From Manduca sexta (lineage: Eukaryota; Arthropoda; Insecta; Lepidoptera; Sphingidae), in NCBI RefSeq assembly GCF_014839805.1, contig NC_051118.1, positions 10,284,391 to 10,348,390 of the forward strand: a stretch of 64,000 bases of DNA. Reading direction: 5' to 3'. Below the pieces are notes generated by a model that saw only the letters and a program-made list of their open reading frames with translations, had not been told where the DNA came from and made no database searches. Made by a program: the position numbers and the translations under genes. This document shows positions 45,722 to 57,840 of this stretch, in pieces. Position 1 is the stretch's first letter. Each line of letters starts with the position of its first letter.

Positions 45722-46045
45722 TGACGTATATTCTATAGAAACGAACCTCCATATAAACTATTTGTTCAAAATCTGAACTAAAATAGCAACCAAAACGTCA
45801 CTGTTATAACCTATTTAGTCACTGGAACATCAAATAATTTTACTTATTTGTCTTATATTTTTTATTCGCATCCAAGTTTCCACTTTCGAGTTGTTATATT
45901 ATGAGCACCACTCCATACCTAACCACACGCTGTCAATGTTGAAATCAGACTAAAGTCAGGTGTACGGATTGCAGTACAGTTGAGTCGAACACAATGAGAG
46001 TATGGAACGCCAGATCTAGTACGTAGTACATATATATCGATGGTT
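45722..46045 (+). repeat. R5 dispersed repeat, longest copy
   Basis: Shares TGACGTATATTCTATAGA, CATATAAACTATTTGTTCAA, AATAGCAACCAA and CCAGATCTAGTACGTAGTAC with 58308-58553; shorter copies are at 49343-49425 and 52313-52370. No coding potential; class unknown. Confidence 0.5.
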
Positions 46046-46850
46046 CGTTCATTGGTTTTTGTAACAATAACCAATGGACAATGGGTTGGTAACAAATACA
46101 TATTTTTTCACTAATCCTTTGGTGATCAATTTGGGCTAGTATTTTTCTTTGTCTAGATTGTTAATGTTACAAAGCAAATCAATCAATAGATAGAAAGTAT
46201 TTTTAAGAATTAGGAACTCATAATGACTGTCGAAATCCTTTGAAAGTTAAATCGTAGGACTGAAAACGGCCTGGTTGAACCGTCCGCAGGCAGATAGCAT
46301 AGTCACATTCATTTTTAACTCATTTTGATACAAAATATTTCAGATTTTAGTCCAAATATAATTTTATATTGCACGAGTAATCTAGAAAATTCCGGTCACG
46401 TTAAAAAACAATACAATTCTAAAGCTTTCTTCCACTAATTTGTACTAGGAATACAGAAACAAAAAGGAGTAAAACGTACAAGAAGTGAAGATTGGGTACA
46501 AAACCACGTATTTGTTGGCCAACAACACAGAGATTGCGTCGAATTGAGTTTCGATCGATTCAAGCTGAGAGCGAATAGCGGGAAAATAGTTCTTATACTT
46601 ACAATATGTAATCGGCATAAAAATATGATGGCAAAATGGATATGATTTAAAACGTCAAAGGAAGCGTAATATTATACATTATAAATATAATGTAACGTAA
46701 AGTTAGCAAGAGTGAATATTTCCACCAAACAAACGAAACAAATATTTGCAAATCGTGCAAACATTTTTGACATTGTGCCTAACCGTATTCGCAAATTTGT
46801 GAATACCATCTTGTCGGGAGAGTCGGTATCTATGGACAAAGGCGGCCCTA
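46046..46850. other. Non-coding, nothing recognised
   Basis: AT-rich, no gene or repeat family identified. Confidence 0.35.
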
Positions 46851-47055
46851 CGGGGAGCCAAACCTGGCAACAAACCGGGGCCTCAGCCTTACAGCCTCAC
46901 GTGGTGCCTTGGAGGACTTTTTTTACAATTATAACGACGAAATCGGTGAACTTTTTCTTCACTAGGTCCGGGGCTTCGCGTTTTTTTTGCTTTCACATGG
47001 TGCCTCACGTCCTTTGTTTGCTTTTGCCGGGCCCTCGCGTCGTTTAGGAGCCGCC
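46851..47055 (+). repeat. R7 repeat, ancestral-like form of the 30-bp minisatellite
   Basis: Shares GCCTTGGAGGAC, GGTCCGGGGCTTCGCG and TTTTTTTTGCTTTC with the element at 51205-51550. Only about three loosely related 30-base units are present, so this looks like the unexpanded form. Confidence 0.5.
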
Positions 47056-48094
47056 ACTGTCTATGAACCTATTTTATTCCTTGGCCTGTTTGCAAGTAAT
47101 GGATTTTACAGAAGTATTGCATTCACTATCATTTATCATTCGGACAAGCCAATTACATAAATCCATACAAAATCACGCTGTAAATCTATTGCTTTAAAGT
47201 CTAAAGCAATTGATGTTCCCATTTATTTTTGGAAACCGTTTCTTTTATATTTGTAGTAGTATTTGTATTAGAGACTGCTCCGCCCTCACACCCGCCATTG
47301 CAATTCCTGTTTGCAAACGACAGTGGCTGCAGGCAGTATGCTGAGTGACAAGAATCAAAAGAGGGCAGATGACACTCCCTAAGGGCACGTTCAAATTAGT
47401 CAATTGCTGCGCGGATACCGTGCGTATTTTCTATATATATTTATAGCTTGACTAGGAACATAAAAATCTAATTTGGGGTTGTCACTTCTACTTTTTCGTA
47501 AGTAGTGGTGCCAGTATAAAAAATTAATTCTATTTTTTACCGTAACTTGGCGACGTTTTTATTTTTCTAGTCGAGTTACATAAGGCAGAGCAGCGCTACG
47601 CGAGGCAAATTTGAGAGCGCCCTTAGGTTTTGTCTGTCTTTTGTCTACTGTCTACGTGTTAAATGTCTTTATATTGAATTTAACGACTACTTATAAGAAA
47701 TTGTTGATTGATATTTTGATACATATCTGAGGCTGACGAAATTGCATACAATACATGGTAATGTAGAGCTTTGGGTGGCATTGCTTAGTATAATACATTT
47801 GACACATTGAAATACATTTTTTAATATTTTGTATTAAATTTTAAAATGTAGGTAGTTATTTGTAACTTTGCCTTTTCGCACGACCAACACCTCAGTCCGT
47901 CTCGCGACCATGAAGGCTGCAAAGTCGAAACGTGGGAAGAAAATTATAATATAAAAAAAATCGATACAATTGTTTTATTTTAATGGTATTTCTGAATATT
48001 ATGAGCAGTTGTGGTGCTTAAAAACGAGCAAAACCTCGTCTCGTATTCCAGTTACGAACTAAATACATGAAAGAGTAGTTTAAATATCATACAA
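47056..48094. other. Non-coding, minor shared motif
   Basis: CCCTCACACCCGCCATTGC near 47283 resembles a segment near 27825. No gene supported. Confidence 0.35.
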
Positions 48095-48398
48095 TCTATA
48101 CATATTATAAAACAAAGTCCCCTTTTATGCTTGACTGTATATGATCGATTTTCTCATAATCTTCTGAACGGATTTTGATGAAATTTGGTATTGAAATAGT
48201 TTAAGACCCTGGGAAGGTTATTTCTCCTGGAAACGATACTTTTTATCCCGGGGAAAAATATATAGCGGGACTTTTATCCCAGAAAACTTCACGCGGGCGA
48301 AGTCGCGAGCAAAATAATAATAATATCAGCCCTGTATTATATACTTGCCCACTGCTGGGCACGGGCCTCCTCTACTACTGAGAGCGAGCAAAAGATAG
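48095..48398 (+). mobile_element. Helitron interrupted by a SINE1 fragment
   Basis: Begins TCTATACATATTATAAAAC after host A; contains AACGGATTTTGATGAAATTT, AGACCCTGGGAAGG, ATATAGCGGGACTTTTATCC and the hairpin CACGCGGGCGAAGTCGCG. The terminal AAAGATAG (expected CTAG) lies after the SINE1 insertion. Same subfamily as 24018-24314. Confidence 0.7.
48315..48383 (-). mobile_element. SINE1 3' fragment with 10-bp target duplication
   Basis: 69 bases: the last part of SINE1 in minus orientation with its TTA tail, flanked by perfect copies of GCGAGCAAAA at 48305-48314 and 48384-48393. The target is the Helitron subterminal segment. A clear 5'-truncated retroposition. Confidence 0.85.
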
Positions 48399-48720
48399 TT
48401 ACAAAATGTAGTAATTAGTGCAGGCAGCGCTCACAATAAAAATTATGGTTACTCATGATTTATGGACAATTTAAAAAAAATATATATTTGTCTATGTCTG
48501 TTTTCGTTGACAGTTATGTGATGTTATTCTATTCGTGATCGCATTTCGTGCAATTTTTAATAGAAACCATAGATCCCTTTTGTTTGGTAATGCTATTATT
48601 CCGTGTTCCAACTTCTAAGTTACCTATATATTATGCGAAGAAACGATTTCATCTTTTGGAAGTTTCGAATAAACTTAAAAACTACTTAACCAATTAATAA
48701 GAACCTTTTACTAAGTGGAT

Positions 48721-48984
48721 TACTACTGAGAGGGATTAGGTCTTAGTCCACCACGCTGGTCTAGTGCGGATTGGTAGACTTCACACACCCTCGAAATTCC
48801 TATAAAGAACTTCTTTGGTACGCAGGTTTCCTCACGATGTTTTCCTTCACCGTTAAAGCAAGCGATAATCCACAAAGAATACACACATCATTTAAGAAAA
48901 GTCAGAAGTGTGTGCCCCTGGGTTTTGAACCTGCGGACATTCGTCTCGGCAGTCCGTTCCACACCCAACTAGGCTATCACTGAT
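48721..48984 (-). mobile_element. SINE1, tail-truncated
   Basis: Minus copy from TACTACTGAGAGGGATTAGG to the head ACTAGGCTATCACTG. The terminal tail is missing. Confidence 0.8.
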
Positions 48985-50047
48985 TCATGAGCATAAATCT
49001 TTAATTTCCTTGCACCACTTTCGCATATACCTTTGAATTGTTCCCATTCCCATATACGTCACATTAGTCCTAAGACAACACTATCATTTAACAAAATTGT
49101 ACGCAATTAACGTTCCCTTTGTATCGCTAAATACAAAATGGCGGCCGCAGTTACGTAATTTAAAAAACCCACAGCCCTCGTTGAGATGTACCAAACCGTT
49201 GCTAAATTAATTTAATGCCGCAAAGAGGCGCGCGGATTAAATGTGGAGAAATTTAATTAAAAAGACTTAAAGAAACATTGCGGGACCGCTGGGGTTCGCT
49301 CATTACTCATGGGATATTTTTCTGGTAGAAGGGGGACTGCATTGACGTATATTATATAGACACGAACGTCCATACTATTTGTTCAAAATCTGAACTAAAA
49401 TGGCAACCAAAAAGTCACTGTGCACGTAAAGGCTGCACGCACGCCAGGAGTGTAGTCACTTTGGTATGAATCATCATCACTAATCATCATCATCAGCATC
49501 TGTAAGACCATTGATAATTATTATTTGGTTAGTCCAAACATTCAGAAGGGGTCTAATAATAAATAGTGTGCTAGAAAAAACAAAATATGTATTGTAACGA
49601 AGGAATTTTATTATAGGTACCAGGCTTGCATAAATTTGAGGATATTGCAAACTTCGTATCTGAATTGTGTATTGAGATTACCTCCAATACCTGCGCAACG
49701 TACACAAACGTTCGGAGGGATCGTTGACCCGGCAGAGATTCGAACAAAATTAAAAAGATATGCTACCAGCCAGTGTCTTGATACCATTCTAATTATAGTT
49801 TAAATAAACATATTATATAATATACCTGCTATATAATACAATTTTTTTTAAGATTTCTGAGTGGCTATTTTAAATTATGTTTATTTCTAATAGTTGTAGT
49901 TTCTTTAACAAACAAAAGCACTGAATTTTGTTATTAATCTGCCTGGATATGACCATTTTAAGTTGAACTCCAGCATGTATATTGACACTTATTATAAAGA
50001 GATCAAACTATGTCTGTGTATAAACTAAATGTATCTTTTTGTTTCAG
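48985..50047. other. Non-coding; R5 fragment and ATC-rich microsatellite
   Basis: R5 fragment at 49343-49425. ATCATC-rich stretch at 49468-49497. The right end (pyrimidine-rich CTTTTTGTTTCAG) is the 3' splice site of the exon at 50048. Confidence 0.45.
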
Positions 50048-50202
50048 ATAAATTCATAAGTGAAAGTGGAGATGCAAATAGTTGCGGCCCGTTTGTGACG
50101 TCACGATCCATTGGACCGATGCGTTGTGCTCAGTGACATTAGTGCGCCTAGTTCCCGCCGAAAAGAATAAAGATGGCCGATCCCGACGCGTTCGATGATG
50201 AG
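50048..50202 (+). CDS. Probable internal exon with 5'UTR and first coding codons (partial gene)
   Basis: Starts after a good acceptor (TATCTTTTTGTTTCAG). Carries 125 bases of GC-richer leader, then ATG at 50173 in strong context (AAAGATGGCC) encoding MADPDAFDDE, and ends GAG before donor GTAATA (phase 0). Reading on would stop four codons later, so splicing is required. Two short upstream ORFs precede the start (50072-50098, 50119-50136), and a CRE palindrome TGACGTCA is at 50096-50103. The acidic ten-residue start is too short to identify the product; later exons would lie to the right. If the acceptor is not used, the block could be a TSS-proximal first exon. Confidence 0.5.
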
Positions 50203-50887
50203 GTAATAGTATAGAATTAATCTTTTTAAATTTTTGAATTTAGAACCTTAATTTACCACACAATGTAGAAATTTCTTTTGTTTGGAAACGTTTAAATACG
50301 TACAAAACGGAATGATTTTTTTAATTGACGTGATTATACGTTATGTCAATTAGCCAGTACACCATTAAATAGCTTTTATTCGCACCCTTGCGGGTGTGAA
50401 ATTCTTTCTATTCAGAACTAACTACAATTAAAATAAAACTATTATACGAATTTTATCGCGGTTTTTTATATTATAATTTTCTCCCGACATTTCGGAGACT
50501 TTGCAGCCATAGTGGCCACAGTGATTTTTTTACATCTGAAAAAAATCTTAGACCTGAGTATTTGATATGAATTTCATTTTGATACCTCAACGTTTTTCTA
50601 AAATAGGGCCTCGAGAGACAGACAGACGGACAATAAAGTCCTATACGGGTTCTTTTTGAGGTAACGAACTCTTAAAACAAGCATTTCAAATATGGTCACG
50701 AAGTAAATACAGAAACAATATTGCTACTGAAAAAAGTTGGGTACTCCGATATTTTTATCTGGACGTATAACTACGTTTTGATGTGGATAGCGGTCGACGC
50801 GAAAATTATAGTGACAGGGGTTGCCATAATTCACATATCGATACTACCGAATCTTTTGTGTTGTTTAAAGATTGTGGACTCTCTAAA
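50203..50887 (+). other. Start of the intron following the exon
   Basis: AT-rich sequence after donor GTAATA. No second exon was recognised here or elsewhere to the right in the window. Confidence 0.35.
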
Positions 50888-50945
50888 TCTATACTAATAT
50901 ATAAAGCTGAATCATTATAGAAAGCTGAAATGTTTGTTAGATGTT
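50888..50945 (+). mobile_element. Helitron 5' fragment
   Basis: TCTATACTAATATATAAAGC after host A is the canonical 5' end of the family; similarity fades within 60 bases. Confidence 0.45.
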
Positions 50946-51009
50946 TTCCGAAAGGGAAGCCGACACAAAATATTTATACTAATACTAATTATAATTAGAT
51001 GCCACTACG

Positions 51010-51190
51010 CTTCACACACCCTCGAAATTCCTTTAGAGAACTTGTCAGGTATGCAGGTTTCCTCACGATGTTTTCCTTCACCAATCCGCACTAGGCTAGC
51101 GTGGTAGACTAAGGCCTAATCCCTCTCAGTAGTGGAGGAGGCCCGTGCTCAGCAGTGGGCAAGTATATAATACAGGGCTGATATTATTAT
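51010..51190 (+). mobile_element. SINE1 with 5' inversion
   Basis: 51010-51081 is SINE1 body in minus orientation (CTTCACACACCCTCGAAATT to TTTTCCTTCACC). 51082-51190 continues the same element in plus orientation (AATCCGCACTAGG to the tail). The two halves are adjacent in the SINE consensus apart from about six missing bases at the joint, which is the signature of twin priming. Confidence 0.75.
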
Positions 51191-51204
51191 ATGGTATTAT
51201 ATTA

Positions 51205-51550
51205 GAGGGGTGGGGGGCGAACCGGGCAACTGTCTGACGCCTCGCACGGAGCCTTGGAGGACCCTTTTTATGATACCCGAAACTGTAAAAACCGGGGTAC
51301 CTTTTTTTGCTTCGTCCGGGGCCTCGAATTTTTTTTGCTTTCGCCCGGGTCCTCGCATCTTTTTTTTGCTTTCGCCCGGGTCCTCGCGTATTTTTTTGCT
51401 TTCGCCCGGGTCCTCGCGTCTTTTTTTGCTTTCGCCCGGGTCCTCGCGTATTTTTTTGCTTTCGCCCGGGTCCTCGCGTCTTTTTTTGCTTTCGCCCGGG
51501 TCCTCGCGTCTTTTTTTTGCTTTCGTGTAAGGCCTCGCATCGGTTAAAGC
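51205..51550 (+). repeat. R7 element with expanded 30-bp minisatellite
   Basis: A leader (GCACGGAGCCTTGGAGGACC) related to 46851-47055, then tandem units of TTTTTTTGCTTTCGCCCGGG + TCCTCGCGT + A or C at 51361, 51391, 51421, 51451 and 51481, with diverged edge units. The final base alternates A, C, A, C, C. Because 30 is a multiple of three, several frames on both strands stay open; these are artefacts. Confidence 0.85.
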
Positions 51551-51555
51551 CGTTA

Positions 51556-51701
51556 TTGCGGTCTAATCACAGGAACCATTAAACTGATTTTGATTTTTTT
51601 ACACTAATAGGAAGCTATATTATCCCTGAGTGTTAAATAATTTTATCTCGGGAAAATATAAAGGGACTGTCATCCTAGAAAAAGCTAGCGAGAGCAAAAA
51701 A
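51556..51701 (+). mobile_element. Helitron relic
   Basis: GGTCTAATCACAGGAACCAT, AAGCTATATTATCCCTGAGT and CTCGGGAAAATATAAAGGGA match the internal and 3' words of the Helitron family. Ends are not recognisable. Confidence 0.45.
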
Positions 51702-51705
51702 AACG

Positions 51706-51984
51706 AATAGAGTGGCGAGACGTAGTAAGTCGCAGGTTCAAATCCCAAGGGCACACACCTTCGATTTATGTGAATTTTTTTTTGTATTTATTGTAAATTA
51801 TCGCTCGCTCAAACGGTGAAGGAAAACATCCTGAGGAAATATACATACCCAAGAAGTTCTCTATAGGAATTTTAAGAGTGTGTGAAGTCTACCAATCCGC
51901 ATTCGGCAGCGTGGTGGACTAAGGCCTTATCCCTAATACAGTAGGGGAGGTCCGTGCCCAGCTATGGGACAGTATATAATACAG
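51706..51984 (+). mobile_element. SINE1, diverged copy
   Basis: B box GGTTCAAATCC intact, body with several substitutions, tail CAGTATATAATACAG without the final GGCTGAT. The A-box region is degraded. Confidence 0.75.
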
Positions 51985-54838
51985 CATATTAAGATATAGC
52001 ATAGCAGATTTTAAGCAGTCTATAGGTATACTACACATATAAAATAACACACCCCTATATGTTCATTATCAAATAAAGATATTCAAAATGTGAATACAAA
52101 CTGGTTATACAGGGTGATATTACAAAATGTTCCGTACATTAAAGTTAAAACATTCGAATCAGATGTTGCCAGGCTGCCAAAGGTTCATTAAGTGCTCGTT
52201 GGCCTGGCCTGCCATTTGGCACTGCGTTGGCTCAATTTGTTTAAATTAGGTAACTTTTGAAAGCTGGCAACATTTTATCAGTTAATTTGTATACACCTGT
52301 GAACTTTGGGCTATATTTTATAGACACGAACGTCGATATAAACTATTTGTTCAAAATGTGAACTTAAATGTTTTTTTTTCAACTACTCCCCTAAGGTTCT
52401 TTTGAATATTTTTGTCACAAAATATTTATAAATATTATATCTGCCTTTACTGTCAATACTTATACTCCTGTCAAAATAGGAAAAATTTGCATAAAATATA
52501 AGGAAATAAGTTTTTGAACTTTTAAAATCGCGATATCTCGCGAACGGTTATTCGTACCAAAAAAATATTAGCACAATTGTTGTAGAGAATTGTATGATCT
52601 ACAACTTTTGTTTGACTTATTTTTCGATAATGTCTCTGGTTTCAGAGAAAAATGGGAAAAACTGTAATTTTTTACCTTTGACTTAGAATAAAAAAATATC
52701 ACACGTAGGATCGATGGGGACTTTTGACATTTTATTGGTAATGACATATTTAACGTCTATACCAATTTTTAGCTCTATGCGAATTTTTCATAACTTAAAT
52801 GTTAATTTAACTGGACTATTATTAAAAACCTTGAAGTGGCTTTTCTCGTGTTTATTTTTGTCATTGATAAATAATATATAAGTATCTAACCTGTTATACT
52901 TCTCTTATTATTTACTAATCTACTATCTTCATTACTGGGTTTCAATAATAACCTTACCTAAATGTATTCCACAATGAATCTGAAATATATGTTCCAGTTC
53001 AGCTAAAAGGAACAATTTGTGTTTCTCTACTAAAAATAAAGGCGGAAACACATTTGCAAATGTATCGTCAAATCGGCCGAGCTAATTGGTTCCCGTCCGA
53101 AGACTGACGATTACTAGAAGCGATGTGGCGGAAACTGTGCGGTGCTAGTGTTAGCGATTTTGTTATTATTTTTGTTATTTAAATTCTTCTGTCTTTTTTT
53201 AATCGACTTCAAAAAAAGAGGACGAAATCTTTTTTTTTTATAATAATATGTGTTTATTTCTCCAACAACTTAAACAATTACAAAAGCACATATAAAATAC
53301 GACATAATGTCTGTGGAGACTGGTGCCTTGTCCAAGATTGCCCTGTGTTTCAAGTCGCTGTGTGGACGTGTATTATTATTTTATTTATTTGCAATTCATA
53401 TATGATGTAAAGGTGGATTTAATGCTTATTAATGAGATGACGTAGCCACAGATCAATGTGATTTTTCGCGTGTACTCAGCTCCAAGAGACACCCACAAAA
53501 ATATGTATAAAATATAAATATACAATAATATATTACTATTCATTTCCGATATTTTCTTCAAGTATGTATTAGTTTGTTGGTGGAAAATTTGCTGGATTTT
53601 GTTTTATATTTAATTGACTACGTTCAGTTGAAATCGTTTTGTGTATTTCCCAAATATTAAACAAACAAAAAGAGCATAAATGCTAATAAAGAATGTATAA
53701 ATTCACCTAAAATAAAGTTAACCATTTGTTCAATTAAACAAGGGAAAAAATGGTAGGAAGATATGTTCTTGATCAGATATTGTTCTGGCTGACTACGTTA
53801 TATGTGTTTAAATAATCAAATAATTAAAACGTGTATACCACAAATATGACGAGTAGTTTATCTGTCCTTTTTGTTATTGCATCACAAAGATTCTTTAATG
53901 GTAACTAATCTAGATAATTTCGCGTGACATAATTGCCAATTTGGTAATCGTCAGGTGAGTCCAATCAGTGTTCTCCGGAAATTATGTTAATGGCGGCAAA
54001 TAGGCCGTTCGTGCTGATTAAGTAGCGAGCGTAGTTAGCTAACTAAATCTGCTATTATGGACACGAATTACAAGGCATTTAGGGTAAACTGGTTAACGGA
54101 TTTTGGGCTCTGTGTATATTGTAATAAGCATTGAATATGAAGAACGCGGTAGTTAGACTTTAATAGCCAAAGATAGTTTAGACTTAATGCCTATATTAGT
54201 ATTAAATGATAAGACATAAGTTTAATTGTTTACATGATATCTATACATGTATTACACCGAAGGAAAATATGTTATATATGAACTAAATAACATATTATTG
54301 TACGCCGTTTTGAAAAGTTTTACCATGTAAGCAGGGTGCGATTTAATAAGGATATTTTCGAGATCTAAAAAAAACGTTTTAAATAGAGAGAAAGAAGATA
54401 GAAAGAAAGAAATTTATAACATGCATTTATTGAACCGTTGTATGAGTCCGCAAAGGGTCCAATCTCGGTTTAAAATAAGAATACATTTTAAGCTTTTCTC
54501 AATACGATCTATATCCATAGCATTAATAATAAATAGATATTCCTACATTTCCATCGTTTCTAAAAAAAATCTCTAGACTTAATGTATTTTTATTATATTC
54601 TCGCTTAAACCGGGACCACACAACCCACTACGTTGGTATAAGAATAGGGAACGGATGAAAATGGCAGTTGTATCTGTTGTTTATGGTGCGGCCGTATTCG
54701 CTACACATTATAATAAAACTCGGACTTCTGTGACAGCGTATTGGACCATCGACATTATTTTTGCCAGAATGCCCTTTTCAGGGAAAGGGTAGTATTTACC
54801 AGTTCAGTTACAGGGGGTGAGGTATTATGTATTTGTAT
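51985..54838. other. Non-coding with weak repeat traces
   Basis: R5 fragment at 52313-52370. The stretch 52520-52640 (CGCGATATCTCGCGAACGG, GTATGATCTACAAC) has the look of an old dispersed repeat, unverified. TTTAATCGACTTCAAAAAAA is at 53197-53216. No gene supported. Confidence 0.4.
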
Positions 54839-54839
54839 T

Positions 54840-55175
54840 TCGATAGCCTAGTTGGGTGTGGAACGGACTGCCAAGACGAATGTACGCAGGTTCAAATCCA
54901 AAGGGCACACACCTCTGACTTTTCTAAAAAATCATGTGTGTATTATTTGTGAATTTATCGTTCGCTTTAACGGTGAAGGAAAACATCGTGAGGAAACCAG
55001 CACATCTGAGAAGTTCTCTATAGGAATTTCGAAGGTGTGTGAAATCTACCAATCAGCACTAGGCCAGCGTGGTAGACTAAGGCCTAACCCCTCTCAGTAG
55101 TAGAGGAGGCCCGTGCTCAGCAGTGGGCAAGTATATAATACAGGGCTGATATTATTATTATTATTATTATTATTT
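54840..55175 (+). mobile_element. SINE1, full length
   Basis: A box TAGCCTAGTTGGGTGTG, B box GGTTCAAATCC, complete body and a long (ATT)n tail. Among the best-preserved copies; the 82-codon frame across it is a by-product. Confidence 0.9.
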
Positions 55176-55177
55176 AG

Positions 55178-55428
55178 TACACACACAACATCACGCATTT
55201 ATCCCCGAAGAGGTATGCAGAGGCGCAACCAAGGCAACCACTTTTCGCAAAGTGTGTTCCTTCCCATGATGTGATAGGGGGCAAGCCTATCATATCGGGC
55301 ACAAATTTCAGCGGGCTGATACTAAGCAGAAAAACCCAAATATCACTTTGCCCAACCCAGGATTCGAACCCAGGACCTCAGAGTGTTGTCGTACCGCATG
55401 CTGTACTGTGCCATCGAGGTAGTGTTTG
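55178..55428 (-). mobile_element. SINE2, full length, next to SINE1
   Basis: Minus copy with the ACATCACGCATTTATCCCC end, B box (reverse of GGTTCGAATCC) and head CTGTGCCATCGAGG. TATTTAGT at 55171-55178 and 55429-55436 is a likely 8-bp target duplication, placing the insertion just beyond the SINE1 ATT tail. Confidence 0.75.
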
Positions 55429-55436
55429 TATTTAGT

Positions 55437-57840
55437 GACTTCATAGTAATGAAGAACTATTGATTAGACTATGTAGTCGTCAAGTGAATACAAAAAGAAA
55501 AATGCGTATGGTGAGAGTTTGAATGTTCCTGCGACACTCTACATACGAAAGATGCGGATAATTCCTGATTTATCGCGTGATAAAACATACAAATACATAT
55601 AATAAGGACCTCCTTTTTTGGGTGTTGGTTAGAACCTAAAAATGTACCCGTCGAAATAGCAAAACAATCCAAAGTCCACGGAAGTATTATAACAAATTGA
55701 TTATGGTATGAAAGATGTGATTTACGGTAACTCTATGACGTAATATTTACGAAAAAATCGTGTAAACAGTCTAAAAATACGCGAGAACAGATCAGACAGA
55801 TTGAACGCCCACGCGAGCTGAATCTTGATTACTTAGGATGAACAAAACATCATTCGATCAATTTTTATTTTGGACAGCGACGGATTTTCTGAAAAGCCGA
55901 AAAGTATATAATATTTTTGCTGAGTTATGGGAAATTATTTAATTAGTTAGAACCTTTAGCTATTAAAAAAAATCTACCGTACTATGGTGAAAATAGTTTT
56001 AGTTAATACCAGGGCTTCATGCGGGAGTAAGAGGCTTTGCGCAAATCCGCCTCTGGGCACGTACCGAAATAAATCGCGCCGCGCTGTGTTTACAATCACT
56101 CCCTTAACTTTATGAAGACTTGGTGGATAAAAGGAAAAGTTTTGTCGTGGTAAACGATATTTTTCTTATCCATTGGGGAAAATGTATTTTCTTATTCAAA
56201 TTATGCAATGTTTAATGTTCATGCTAAGCAATATTATAATGGGATATATTGCAAAGTAATAACGCCCTTAGAATTTATAATACTGGATAGTTTATTTACT
56301 ATTAGCTGAGTTTACGCTACATCGAATGTATAACAGAAACACCATTTTTGTTCTTGTTATTTTCCCATCGTTATGGAAACTACAATGATATTTACAATAT
56401 CAGCCAGCTAAATTCATATTATATATAAAAACTTTGACATATAATATATAGAAATGTTATTTGTTGAACATGGTGACATTTAGAATCCCATGTAAATTAA
56501 TTAGGTTTAATCCTTCCGTTCAAGTTCCATCAGCTGTCTTTAATTATAGAGAAAATACATACATAGTGCGTGCAAGCAAAAATTTTAACACAATTTGCGA
56601 AATCTTTGACATAGATCCCTTCAATACAAGAATTACTACGGTGCGACGGCTGCTAAGACTAGCTTTCTTTATGAAGTAACTTAACTTAGGTCGACAGTGT
56701 GGCGACATACACAATTATTAATTACTCTTACTTATAATGTTATAGAAAACTCTACATCGTATATGTTACGTAATAGTGAAAACGTGTAAATGGCCATTTG
56801 TTTATTTTATTTTGTAATTAATTTGTATGATAGCTGTTGGTTTTCCAATAAATTTTATTTTGTTTAAAAAATATTAATTTACACGAAATAAATATGTCCA
56901 ATATAATTGTTTTTGTATAATGGTTACGCGCATGACTTTTCCAGAATAAACGCAAATAATTAAACAGGAAAGATCTCAGCTGTTTCAACTTGCAAAGTTT
57001 ACTTCTTTGCCATATCGTACTCCGTACAATTTCTAACATTAAATGTTTAGGAAACATGTTTCTAAAGCGTTTGAATATATTATTTGCAAACACAATATTG
57101 CTTCTAAAATTAATATCGCTGGCGAGCTTGGAACTATTTCATACGTACGTAAGTAATGACTAGAGATTTTAGTGCAGGTATTATTAATGAAAACAGTCTG
57201 GCGTATTTAAATACATGAATTAATGAACATTTTATTTGTATTCGTACTGTCTACACACATACGCTAGAACATTTGGCTAAATGAGTTCATTGATTGCACC
57301 TCTGCCTACTCCTTCGGGAAAGAAAGCGTGATCCGTGTGTCACCTCGCGGTTTTTTCTGTGTAAAAGAAAATTAAGTCATATGATTGCCTAAGAAGCAAT
57401 TGGACCAATCTTCGTTAACAACTCTTTTGGGACATTTGGTATTAATTCTTATTTTAACAGCACAATTACACCGCTATCCCGTCAATATTCCTGGAACTGC
57501 GAGATGGATTGACAGTTAGGAAATAATGCCTAATAATCACACTAGATTGCGATAGTCGATTCTGAGTTGCGGTAGCAGAATTTGCACAACGCGTAGTATA
57601 TATACCTCCGTATGTCTAAGTAGGACTCGTCGTATGTCAGTTAACTGTAATGCAATTTATAGAACGCATAGTATTTGTGCTAGTAGCATTAAATAAAGAT
57701 TATATAAACAAAACATTCCATATAATAAAATTGTTCAGGCCGATGATTGTACGTTATAGATACAGAAGAACAACTAATATAAGGGTTCTCAATTAGAATA
57801 ACAGAAGCCAAAACAACAGTTGTTAGAATTATTCTCAGCC
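55437..57840. other. Non-coding; SINE2 tail remnant
   Basis: A SINE2 3' remnant lies on the plus strand at 57285-57335 (CACCTCTGCCTACTCCTTCG). The plus frame at 56461-56679 and minus frame at 56818-57093 lack domain features or splice support. Confidence 0.4.

Noticed and set aside
51210..51582. Four overlapping frames with repeated LLSPGSSR, FFAFARVLAS and similar peptides
   Set aside because: The 30-bp repeat keeps several frames open on both strands because 30 is divisible by three.
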